From contig CAWKOH010000012.1 of assembly GCA_963851245.1 (NCBI GenBank), positions 310,001 to 374,000 on the forward strand: a stretch of 64,000 nt of DNA, read 5' to 3'. This document shows positions 17,073 to 24,620 of this stretch, piece after piece. The stretch is from CAWKOH01 sp963851245 (lineage in GTDB: Bacteria; Actinomycetota; Acidimicrobiia; Acidimicrobiales; Palsa-688). The number at the start of each line of letters is the position of its first letter. Positions within the stretch are counted from its first letter, which is position 1. Position numbers and translations under genes: made by a program. The notes under the pieces are model-generated. The model made no database searches. It worked only from the letters and a program-made list of their open reading frames with translations, and was not told the origin of the DNA.

Positions 17073-18242
17073 ATGGCCGTTGCAGAAGCTCCGATTCGGG
17101 TGATCGATGCGGACACGCACCTCACGGAACCTCCCGATCTCTGGACGGCCCGGATGCCCGAGCCCTTCCGGGCTGAGGCTCCTTCAGTCCGCTTTCACGA
17201 AGCGAGCGGCACCTGGCGCTGGGTCGTGGGCGACCGCTGGTGCAGTCTGGTGGGCAATTACAGCGTGGCCGGGTGGCACGAGTTCCCGCCTTCCTGTCCT
17301 CCGACGCTGGAAGAGGCCGATCCGGCGTGCTACGACGCCAAGGCCCGTTTGGCCCACATGGACAAGCAAGGTATCTACGCGCAGGTGCTCTACCCGAACG
17401 TGATCGCATTCGAGGGGCACGCCTTCATGGCGTTGAAGGACGATTCTTTGAAGCTGGCTTGCGTCCGGACCTACAACGACTACCTTTCGGAGTTCGCATC
17501 GGTGGCGCCCGACCGTTTCATCCTCCTGACCATGCTCCCGTTCTGGGACCTTGATGCCTCGATCCAGGAGTTGCGCCGGTGCCACGGGATGGGTCACCGG
17601 GGCGTGCTGTGGGCGACCACCATGGACAAACACGGCCTCCCCGGGTTCGCTGAGCCCCATTGGGACCGCTTCTACGCGGCCGCGCGGGACCTGGGCATGT
17701 CCGTCAACTTCCACGTGGGTGTGGGCAACACCTCGGAGGAGATCGAGCAGGCGATGAACCGCGAGGACTACGACCCCGCCTCCAATGCGGCGCGGTCCTC
17801 CATGACGTTTATCGGCAACGCTCGCAACATCGGGCTGCTGCTGACCAGCGGGGTCTGCGACCGGTTCCCCGACGTGAACTTCGTTTTCGTCGAGAGCGGT
17901 TTCGGCTACATCCCCTTCTTGCTGGACAGTCTCGATTGGCAGTGGCTGAACAGCGGAGGACGGGAGAGGTATCCGGCGCGTCTTCTGCCCAGCGAATACT
18001 TCCGCCGGCAGGCCTACTCCATGTTCTGGTTCGAGAAGGACACGCTAGAGCTTCTGCCCAAGTATGCGGACAACGTGATGTTCGAGACCGACTTCCCCCA
18101 CCCGACAAGTTTGCATCCCGGTCCGGCCAGCTATTCCCCGCCGCCCGCCGAGGTGATCCGGCGCGACACCGAGATCGTCGGAGAAGCGGTCATGCGCAAG
18201 GTCCTCCACGACAACGCCGCTCGTGTTTACCATCTCGATTGA
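17073..18242 (+). CDS. Amidohydrolase-2 family metal-dependent hydrolase/decarboxylase (copy 2)
   Basis: The 389-residue PF04909 protein has the metal motif IDADTHLTEPPDLW, barrel His in MSVNFHVGVG, and FETDFPHPTSLHPG near the C-terminus. It resembles the protein at 34638 most (FETDFPHATSLSPGPAS there), and both lie next to closely related P450 genes. ATG 17073 is chosen for the AGGGAGAG site 6 bp upstream; an in-frame ATG at 17040 lies inside the operator. The active site would hold one divalent metal. The reaction is unknown; hydrolysis of a beta-dicarbonyl or decarboxylation of a ring acid made by the P450 is a reasonable guess. Confidence 0.87.
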   Translation: MAVAEAPIRVIDADTHLTEPPDLWTARMPEPFRAEAPSVRFHEASGTWRWVVGDRWCSLVGNYSVAGWHEFPPSCPPTLEEADPACYDAKARLAHMDKQGIYAQVLYPNVIAFEGHAFMALKDDSLKLACVRTYNDYLSEFASVAPDRFILLTMLPFWDLDASIQELRRCHGMGHRGVLWATTMDKHGLPGFAEPHWDRFYAAARDLGMSVNFHVGVGNTSEEIEQAMNREDYDPASNAARSSMTFIGNARNIGLLLTSGVCDRFPDVNFVFVESGFGYIPFLLDSLDWQWLNSGGRERYPARLLPSEYFRRQAYSMFWFEKDTLELLPKYADNVMFETDFPHPTSLHPGPASYSPPPAEVIRRDTEIVGEAVMRKVLHDNAARVYHLD

Positions 18243-18307
18243 CGCCGCTCGTTCCCGGCGTGGGATGCGTGGGATCGTCGCCCTCGCGTCAAAAACGGGC
18301 GCAGATC

Positions 18308-18718
18308 CTAGGGCTCGGTCCGGAGGGTCTCCAGCAGCAGGTGGGTGTCCTGCTGGAAGACGCGGATCTCGGAGATCAACCCGTCGGCGACTGAGAAGAG
18401 CTCCACCACGTCGACCGTGGCACTGCGCCCGGTTTCCTTGGCCGTCCACGTCTGTGTCGTTACCTGCACGGCCGATGGACCACAGGCGAGTATGCGGGGA
18501 TTGCTGATAACGCGATCCCAATAGGTACCGAAGGTGGCGCCCATCCGCAGCATTCCGTCGCGTCCCTCGTGCCAGCCACCGTGTGGGAACGACTCGGGTT
18601 GCTGAATGCGGAAATCCGGATGAAGGAGGTCCAGCGCGCCGTCTCGGTCGCCGGCGCTGAAACGCTGCGCCAGCATCTCCACCAGCGCCGCCGCGGCTTC
18701 AGGGCCGGTCGTGCTCAC
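18308..18718 (-). CDS. SnoaL-like / NTF2-fold protein
   Basis: The 136-residue protein is a single NTF2-like cone domain, with FSAGDRDGALDLLHPDFRIQ in the first helix-strand part and VVELFSVADGLISEIRVFQQ in the last sheet. It starts at GTG. It sits 21 bp downstream of the P450 gene on the same strand, so the two are probably one operon. SnoaL-like proteins act as isomerases, cyclases, epoxide hydrolases or ligand-binding helpers; nothing visible decides between these. Two further NTF2-like genes lie at 37288 and 49161, the first also beside a P450. Confidence 0.8.
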   Translation of the reverse strand: MSTTGPEAAAALVEMLAQRFSAGDRDGALDLLHPDFRIQQPESFPHGGWHEGRDGMLRMGATFGTYWDRVISNPRILACGPSAVQVTTQTWTAKETGRSATVDVVELFSVADGLISEIRVFQQDTHLLLETLRTEP

Positions 18719-18739
18719 AAGCCGTGCTCCTGGGGGTGG

Positions 18740-19972
18740 CTACGCGGCGTCAACGGCTAGTCGCCGGCCCGGCGCGAACGTGATCGGCACCGCCAGAGGA
18801 GCCCGGGTGAAGGTGGCGTGGTAGTGGATATCTGCGCCACCTTGCAGCCGGATGCCCTCGAGGCGGGTGACCAGCTCCCCGAGCGCGATCCTCATGTTCA
18901 TACGAGCCAGGTTGGATCCAGCACAACGATGCGGGCCGGCGCCGAAGGCCAGGTGCCGGTTGTTCGACCGGTTTAGGGAGAAAACATCGGGATCGGGGAA
19001 CTCGGCGTCGTCGCGGTCCGCTGACGCCCAGTAGATGATGACTTTCTCGCCCGCCTTCATCTGGTGACCGCCGATCTCGGTGTCCCGCGTCACGGTGCGG
19101 GCGATGGCGACGAAGGGGCCGTCGAGCCGCAACAGCTCCTCGATGGCGGAGGGGATGAGCTCCGGCTGACTGCGGAGCAGTGCCGGGATGTCGGGTTGTT
19201 GGCAGAAGCGGAGCATAATGAGCCCCAGGGCGCCGGCCGTGGTCTCGAGCCCCCCCAGGATCAAGAGCTGGATGATGCCGACGATCTCCCCTTCGGTGAT
19301 AGGCCGGCCCTCGATCTCGGCCGTGAGCACTCCGTCGACCACATCGCCTCGAGGAGACTGGGTGCGCCGCGCTTCCACGAATCGGGTGATCCACTCGGAC
19401 AGGCCGGCCCAACACGCGGCCGCCTCGGGGTCGTTCGGGGTCGACGACTTCGATGCCAGATAGGCAACCCTTTCGATTTCCTCCGGTGGAGCGTTAAGCG
19501 CGATGTCGAAAAACGACAGGGCCGGGAACTGCCTGGCAAAATCGGCCATGAACTCGCACCGGCCCGATTCGATGAAGCTGTCGATCAAACGAGTTGCCAG
19601 GAGGCGGGTGGATTGTTCCCAGGGCTCGATGGCGGCGGGCGTGAAATAGGCGTTGATGAGCCGCTTGTAGACGCGGTGTACCGGGGGGTCGACCTCCACC
19701 GGCAAGTTCCTGACCAGGATCGGGGCGACGGGAACGGTCAGACCGCTGGCCGAGCTGAACGTCTCCCAGTCCTGGGCCACCCGGAGGACGTCCTCATATC
19801 TTGTCACCACCCAGAAACCGCCGTACTGGTCGCTGTGGGCCACCGGGCACAGCGACCGCATCCGGGCCAGCACGCCGGGAAGGTCGACGGCTACTTCGGA
19901 CGCCAGGTGGTCGAAGTTCTGACGGTACCAGTCATCCGTCATAGTTCCCGTAGCCGATGAGGTCGGGCCCAT
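18740..19972 (-). CDS. Cytochrome P450 (copy 1)
   Basis: The 410-residue soluble bacterial P450 shows the I-helix acid-Thr pair in LGGLETTAGALG, the ExxR in EELLRLDGP, and the haem loop FGAGPHRCAGSNLAR with the Cys thiolate. It is a close paralogue of the P450 at 35980 (shared SDQYGG/TDQYGG, VAQDW and KRLINAYFTPA stretches). A GGGGGTG ribosome-binding site precedes the ATG, as in that paralogue. A 3Fe-4S-type ferredoxin gene starts 223 bp away on the opposite strand and is the likely electron donor. It would hydroxylate an alicyclic or aliphatic substrate. SnoaL follows it in the operon. Confidence 0.93.
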   Translation of the reverse strand: MGPTSSATGTMTDDWYRQNFDHLASEVAVDLPGVLARMRSLCPVAHSDQYGGFWVVTRYEDVLRVAQDWETFSSASGLTVPVAPILVRNLPVEVDPPVHRVYKRLINAYFTPAAIEPWEQSTRLLATRLIDSFIESGRCEFMADFARQFPALSFFDIALNAPPEEIERVAYLASKSSTPNDPEAAACWAGLSEWITRFVEARRTQSPRGDVVDGVLTAEIEGRPITEGEIVGIIQLLILGGLETTAGALGLIMLRFCQQPDIPALLRSQPELIPSAIEELLRLDGPFVAIARTVTRDTEIGGHQMKAGEKVIIYWASADRDDAEFPDPDVFSLNRSNNRHLAFGAGPHRCAGSNLARMNMRIALGELVTRLEGIRLQGGADIHYHATFTRAPLAVPITFAPGRRLAVDAA

Positions 19973-20195
19973 GGCACCCCCGTTGGTAGGCGGTCAGCGA
20001 CCGCTGGTACTGGGACTCTAACCGAGCGAGTTCCGAGTCTAACAGGGTGAACGGTCACTTTGTCCGGCCCGCTCTGGGCGCCGCCATTATCCGAGCTTGA
20101 CGGGCTTCACGTCCATAACCATGATGGGGAGGTGGGCGCCACCAACCGACCAGCCCGAGTGGTCACTCGAACCGGCAACACAGGATGGGGGAGCT

Positions 20196-20384
20196 ATGAA
20201 GGCCGCAGTTGACTCCGATCGGTGCCAGGGGCACGCCCGATGCTGGCAGATATGCCCGGAGTTCTTCTCCCTTGACGAGGAGGGACACTCGTTTCTCCGG
20301 AGCCCGGATGTGCCGCCCGAGCTCGAAGCCAAGGTTCGCGAGGCGGCCGACAACTGCCCCGAACGCGCCATCAGTGTGAGCTGA
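20196..20384 (+). CDS. 3Fe-4S-type ferredoxin with His in the cluster motif
   Basis: A 62-residue ferredoxin of the P450-partner type. The cluster motif reads DRCQGHARCWQICP, that is Cys-x2-His-x2-Cys-x3-Cys-Pro, and the last Cys is in DNCPERAI. The second ligand position is His instead of Cys. Such replacements are known in mycobacterial and streptomycete P450 ferredoxins and favour a 3Fe-4S cluster. ATG 20196 is chosen for the GGGGGAG site just upstream; the frame is open back to 20097 without similarity. It is divergent from the P450 at 18740 and is the only ferredoxin seen in the window, so it may serve more than one P450. No ferredoxin reductase is visible. Confidence 0.85.
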   Translation: MKAAVDSDRCQGHARCWQICPEFFSLDEEGHSFLRSPDVPPELEAKVREAADNCPERAISVS

Positions 20385-20478
20385 GGGCTCCGAGCTCCTC
20401 GGCCGCTGGCGGAGCACTAGCGACGCGTTGAAGGCTGCCATAAGATGAGCGAGTGCCTACTAAGTCATCGACGCTGGG

Positions 20479-21564
20479 GTGCGGCGCGTGAAAGCGGCGG
20501 TTGCCTACGAGGCCGGTAAGGACCTGGTGCTCGAGAATCTGGACCTCCCCGCACTCGGCCCACGCGACGTCCTGGTGCGGATCCGGGCCAGCGGCATTTG
20601 CCATACCGACCTGGCCGCGATCGAGGGGACGACCCCGACGCCCTTTCCTTTCGTTCCCGGTCACGAGGGGTGCGGAGTGGTGGAGAGCGTCGGAGCCGAC
20701 GTTCGCCGGGTGAGTGCCGGCAGCCGCGTTCTGGCATCGGTGTCGCCGGCGTGCGGCTCGTGCTGGTGGTGTCTAAACTCGATGTCCAACCAGTGTGAGC
20801 GGGGGGAGTCGGTCCGGTCGGCGCCGCGCTGGGCGCTGAAGGATGGCCGGATGGCGACGGCTCTGTGTGGCTGCGGCACTTTTGCCGAGGCCATGGTGGT
20901 CGACGAAGCCTCGGTCGTGGCGGTGGACACGGATCTCCCCGATGAGGAGCTGGCCCTGCTGGGTTGTGGCGTGACCACCGGAGTGGGGGCGGCCCTGAAC
21001 ACCGCCGGTGTCGTGCCCGGCTCCAGCGTGGCGGTGATCGGATGCGGTGGGGTGGGCCAGTCGGTCATCCAGGGGTCCCGTATTGCCGGTGCGGCCACGA
21101 TCATCGGCATCGACCCGGTCGCCAGCCGGCGCCAAGCGAGCCTCCGGGTGGGAGCTACCCACGTGCTCGACCCGGCAGATTCCGACCCGGTGGAGCAGGT
21201 GCGGGCGCTGACCCGTGGAAGGGGGGTGGAATACAGCTTCGAAGTAGTTGGAAGGGTCGAGCTGATCCAGCAGGCTTACGACATGGCCCGCCGGTCCGGC
21301 ACCGTGACCCTGGTAGGCATGCCACCCCTGGATGCGACCTGGACGGTGTCGGCTTTCGCCACAGTGTTCTCCGGCAAGCGGCTCGTCGGATCAGTGATGG
21401 GGGGCGCCCAGATCCTGCGCGACTTTCCGCGCTTCATCAGGCTGGCCGAAGCCGGCAAGCTGGATCTGGGCTCGCTCGTGTCGAACCGGATCCCGCTCGA
21501 GGAGATCAACGACGGAGTCGCCGGGCTTAACCGGGCCGAAGGAGTCCGTACCGTCATCACCTGA
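20479..21564 (+). CDS. Zinc-dependent alcohol dehydrogenase (medium-chain)
   Basis: A 361-residue MDR-family enzyme with catalytic zinc ligands in GICHTDLA and PGHEGCGVVES, the structural zinc loop CGSCWWCLNSMSNQC, and the NAD site VIGCGGVGQSVIQG. It is related to, but clearly distinct from, the NDMA-type enzyme at 13646; RWALKDGRMATALCGCGTFA is closer to the aryl/benzyl-alcohol group. Two nearby GTG codons (20479, 20488) can start it. It lies 94 bp after the ferredoxin gene and 84 bp before a kinase-like gene. It would oxidise an alcohol to an aldehyde or ketone. Confidence 0.9.
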   Translation: MRRVKAAVAYEAGKDLVLENLDLPALGPRDVLVRIRASGICHTDLAAIEGTTPTPFPFVPGHEGCGVVESVGADVRRVSAGSRVLASVSPACGSCWWCLNSMSNQCERGESVRSAPRWALKDGRMATALCGCGTFAEAMVVDEASVVAVDTDLPDEELALLGCGVTTGVGAALNTAGVVPGSSVAVIGCGGVGQSVIQGSRIAGAATIIGIDPVASRRQASLRVGATHVLDPADSDPVEQVRALTRGRGVEYSFEVVGRVELIQQAYDMARRSGTVTLVGMPPLDATWTVSAFATVFSGKRLVGSVMGGAQILRDFPRFIRLAEAGKLDLGSLVSNRIPLEEINDGVAGLNRAEGVRTVIT

Positions 21565-21648
21565 TGGAAGGGGAGTGACTTTGCCGGTCCTCCTGCGATC
21601 GAGGGAGGGGAGCATCTACTGTCGATCAGTGGAGCGAGAGGTGCCGGG

Positions 21649-22731
21649 ATGACGACGAGCCGGCTGGATCCGTCCGCGATCCCATCCGACTGGAACGAGG
21701 TGACGCCCGAGTGGATGACCCAGGCCATCTCCCGTCGCCACCCGGGTGCCCGCGTCAGCGAGGTCACGCTGATCATGGTGGACAACGGCACCAACCGCCG
21801 GGCCAGGTTCGGCCTCAGCTATGAGGCCGGGTCGGGTCCGGACGTGGTATTCGCCAAAGCGGAAGGCGACTACCGCCAGGCGCACGCTCTGAACGGCAAC
21901 ATGTTCAACGAGCCGGATCTGTTCGCGTCCGGCGCGCCACTACCCGTGGACCACCCGCTCGCCTACCACGTCCTGGTGGACCGCCCGGCACTCGACTATG
22001 TGATCGTGATGGAGGATGTGACCAAGCGAGGTGCTGATCCTCGGGATGCCACGCGGCCGATGACCGTTGATCAAGTTGCGAATGGCCTGCGGGGCTTGGC
22101 CCGTTTGCACAGCCACTACTGGGGCTTCTCGGGACGGACACACCCGAACCTTGACTGGGTCCAGACCTGGGCGGCCACCGAGGGTTTCGCGGCGGGCCTC
22201 ATCGGCCGGGTGCCGGTAGGTCTCGAGCGAGGGGCGAATGTGCTGCCGGAGGAGGTGCGCCAACTCGACACCCCGGCGATCATAGATATCTGGGCCCGCT
22301 GCGTTGACTCGCTGGCTCGAGGTCCGGTGACGCTGCTACACGCTGACCCGCACATCGGCAACACCTACGTGTTACCCGGCGACGACATCGGGTTTCTCGA
22401 TTGGCAGGTTCTACGCCGCGGCAACTGGTCCCAGGATGTCGGGTACTTCCTTGTCAGCGCCCTGACTGTTCAGGACTGTCGTAGCAGTGAAGCAGACCTG
22501 ATCGAGGTCTACCGACAGTCACTTGAGGTACCGGGCGATCAGCGCCCCACCGCTGAAGAGGCTTGGCTTCGTTATCGCGCATCACCTGGGTACGGGCTGG
22601 CCGTTTGGCTGGCGACGTTGGGAAGCGACACCGCGCAGCGGCGCGAGGTGTGCCTGGCGCTGTGCGAGCGGTATGCGGCTGCATTCGTCGAGCTGGGAAC
22701 AGCCGGCGCTTTGACCGAGCTCGCCGGGTAA
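21649..22731 (+). CDS. Phosphotransferase-like protein (ecdysteroid-kinase/aminoglycoside-phosphotransferase fold)
   Basis: The 360-residue protein has a protein-kinase-like fold. The catalytic loop LLHADPHIGNTYVL (about residues 230-243) carries the Asp and Asn, and GFLDWQVL (about 250) carries the Mg-binding Asp. The N-lobe resembles EcKinase-like proteins, which phosphorylate hydroxyls of small lipophilic molecules such as ecdysteroids. In actinobacterial catabolic clusters this fold can phosphorylate a hydroxyacyl substrate before elimination. It is followed 39 bp later by an EthD-like gene. It differs from the ACAD10/11-type kinase at 49545. The substrate is unknown. Confidence 0.8.
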   Translation: MTTSRLDPSAIPSDWNEVTPEWMTQAISRRHPGARVSEVTLIMVDNGTNRRARFGLSYEAGSGPDVVFAKAEGDYRQAHALNGNMFNEPDLFASGAPLPVDHPLAYHVLVDRPALDYVIVMEDVTKRGADPRDATRPMTVDQVANGLRGLARLHSHYWGFSGRTHPNLDWVQTWAATEGFAAGLIGRVPVGLERGANVLPEEVRQLDTPAIIDIWARCVDSLARGPVTLLHADPHIGNTYVLPGDDIGFLDWQVLRRGNWSQDVGYFLVSALTVQDCRSSEADLIEVYRQSLEVPGDQRPTAEEAWLRYRASPGYGLAVWLATLGSDTAQRREVCLALCERYAAAFVELGTAGALTELAG

Positions 22732-22770
22732 GGACCTGACGAAGGTGTTCTGCATCGATCGGTCGGGGCG

Positions 22771-23463
22771 GTGATAAAGCGGATCCGCTTCGCCACGCGG
22801 GCGCGCTCGGCCCGCGACTTTTCGTCGGCGTGGCCGGCCGCGCTGGCGGCTGTTTTGTCGGCACCGCCCGAAGTCCGGCCGCTCCGTGTGGTGTCCTCTT
22901 CGGTCCTGCCCGACGTGACTCCCGACCATCTCCACGACGGAATCGGGATCGAGTGGTTCGGAGATGCCGGGCACCTGGCTCGCTTCGAGTCGTGGCTGAC
23001 CTCGCCACGAGGCAAGGACATCGGCCGCCTGCTCTCCGGGGTCCTTGACCTCGATTCCAGCCCGCTGCTGATCGCTGAGGAGCACGTGCTGCGCGGGTCC
23101 GAGTGGATGGATGAACGATGGCGCCGAGGGGGGAGGGCGCTGAAACACATGGCCATCGCCCGGCGGGCGGCGGGCCTCACACCAACGCAGTTCTCCGAAC
23201 TATGGAAAAGCAGGGCGGGCAAGGTGGGAACTGTCGTGATCCCGGACGAAGCCCGGGGCCGTGCTTACGTTCAGAACCATCCTCTCCCTCCCCCCGATGG
23301 CTCCGGGGCCTACGACGCCCTGAACGAGGTCTATTTCGATGCCGACGACCTGGACGGGGTTCGAGCCCGGATCGACTTCTTCGCCGAGACCATGAAGGCA
23401 CAGCGCGAAGACGACCTGGTCAGCGAGAGCTGGTTCGTGGTAGCTCGCGAAGAGCTCCTGTAG
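22771..23463 (+). CDS. EthD-like dimeric alpha-beta barrel protein, two tandem domains
   Basis: The 230-residue protein starts at GTG. The C-terminal half is an EthD domain: HMAIARRAAGLTPTQFSELW, then YVQNHPL and NEVYFDADDLDGV. The N-terminal half (FATRARSARDFSSAWPAAL, then HDGIGIEWFGDAGHLARFES) looks like a diverged copy of the same fold, so a fused pseudo-dimer is likely. EthD proteins accompany P450 systems (the ethR-ethD locus for ether degradation) and many catabolic clusters; their chemistry is not settled. It follows the kinase-like gene closely and probably belongs to the same transcript. Confidence 0.7.
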   Translation: MIKRIRFATRARSARDFSSAWPAALAAVLSAPPEVRPLRVVSSSVLPDVTPDHLHDGIGIEWFGDAGHLARFESWLTSPRGKDIGRLLSGVLDLDSSPLLIAEEHVLRGSEWMDERWRRGGRALKHMAIARRAAGLTPTQFSELWKSRAGKVGTVVIPDEARGRAYVQNHPLPPPDGSGAYDALNEVYFDADDLDGVRARIDFFAETMKAQREDDLVSESWFVVAREELL

Positions 23464-23515
23464 GCCTGCGCAAAGGCCACCCGCATGGTTAGGTGCCCGG
23501 CGCCAAAGGCTTGCT

Positions 23516-23533
23516 TATAATGTGAAGGCTCAC
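23516..23533 (+). promoter_or_regulatory. Promoter -10 TATAAT abutting GTGAAGGCTCAC
   Basis: TATAAT (23516-23521) is followed directly by GTGAAGGCTCAC (23522-23533), a GTGA-n4-TCAC palindrome. Wider arms CTTGC and GCAAG flank it (23510-23514, 23536-23540). It lies about 130 bp before the LLM gene at 23666. Confidence 0.5.
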
Positions 23534-23665
23534 TTGCAAGAGCCGGAGCAGCGCAGCTAGGTTCGCCCTGACAGCGCCGTAGGCTTCGACGACCCGACAT
23601 GAAACCGGTGGTGATGTCCTCTCCCTCCCAAAGGATGGCCTGCGCACTTCGCTCGAGGAGGCAGT

Positions 23666-24619
23666 TTGGCGTCTAGCCCGATCAGGTTCGGTGCTGCCGC
23701 CCTTCCCGAACCCGAGCGCGACTGGATCGCGGCAGCCGAAGAGCTGCCGATCGACTCGATCTGGCAGGGAGGGCACATCCTCTCACCCGCCGCCACGGGT
23801 GAGGCGATCACCAGATTGGCTCTAATCACCGCGTGGACGGAGCGGGTTCGGGTAGGCACTTCCATTCTCCTGCTGCCGCTGTACCAACCCGTTGTGGTCG
23901 CCAAGCAGCTCGCCGATCTCGACTCGCGTTCGGGAGGGAGGGTATCTGTGGGCGTCGGCGTCGGCGGCGAGTTCCCCGCCGAGTTCGACGCCGTGGGTGT
24001 ACCCCGATCCGAACGCGGCGTGCGGACCGACGAGGCCATGGAGGTGTTGCGACTGCTGTGGAAGGGTGGACCGGTGAGCTACCACGGCCGCTTCTGCCGC
24101 TTCGACGACATAGAGCTCCAACCCGTTTCTCTCCACCGAGACGAGCCTCATCGTATGCAGGCCGGCGGTCCGCCTCTCCTGGTCTCGGGACGCAAAGAAG
24201 CGGCCATGCGCCGAGCCGCCCGCCTGGGCGATGGATGGATGCCCTATCTGATGTCCCCCGGAGCCTATGACCGCTCGGTCCGTACCATCCGCCAAGAAGC
24301 AGAAGCGGCCGGGCGCGACCTGGCCGGTTTCGAGTGGATGATGTACCTGTATACATCGATCCGCAAGGACGGCGACCGAGCTCGTGACGATGTGGCCACC
24401 TTCCTCGGGCGCAGTTACGGCGAACGCCCGCGCGAGATGCTCGACCGGATCGCTCCCGCCGGCACACCAGAGGAGGTGGCCGGGAAGCTCCAGCAGTACG
24501 TGGACGTGGGCGCCCGCCACTTCATCATCTCGCCCGCGACCCCGGACGAGACCTTCGAGGTGGTCAAGCTGGCCGCCGAGGAAGTGCTTCCTCGCTTGAG
24601 CATTCCTGGTTCAGCTTAG
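23666..24619 (+). CDS. LLM-class F420/flavin-dependent oxidoreductase
   Basis: The 317-residue luciferase-like TIM barrel has LPIDSIWQGGHILSPA near the N-terminus, TSILLLPLYQPVVVAKQLAD, and SGGRVSVGVGVGGEFPAEF, which is typical of F420-dependent LLM proteins. The start is a TTG with GAGGAGG immediately upstream. Its leader contains the TATAAT-GTGAA promoter element. A double CoA-transferase gene begins one base after its stop, so the two are almost certainly co-transcribed and probably act in sequence. The substrate is unknown; reduction of an enone or oxygenation of a ring ketone are both possible. Confidence 0.88.
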   Translation: MASSPIRFGAAALPEPERDWIAAAEELPIDSIWQGGHILSPAATGEAITRLALITAWTERVRVGTSILLLPLYQPVVVAKQLADLDSRSGGRVSVGVGVGGEFPAEFDAVGVPRSERGVRTDEAMEVLRLLWKGGPVSYHGRFCRFDDIELQPVSLHRDEPHRMQAGGPPLLVSGRKEAAMRRAARLGDGWMPYLMSPGAYDRSVRTIRQEAEAAGRDLAGFEWMMYLYTSIRKDGDRARDDVATFLGRSYGERPREMLDRIAPAGTPEEVAGKLQQYVDVGARHFIISPATPDETFEVVKLAAEEVLPRLSIPGSA

Positions 24620-24620
24620 G

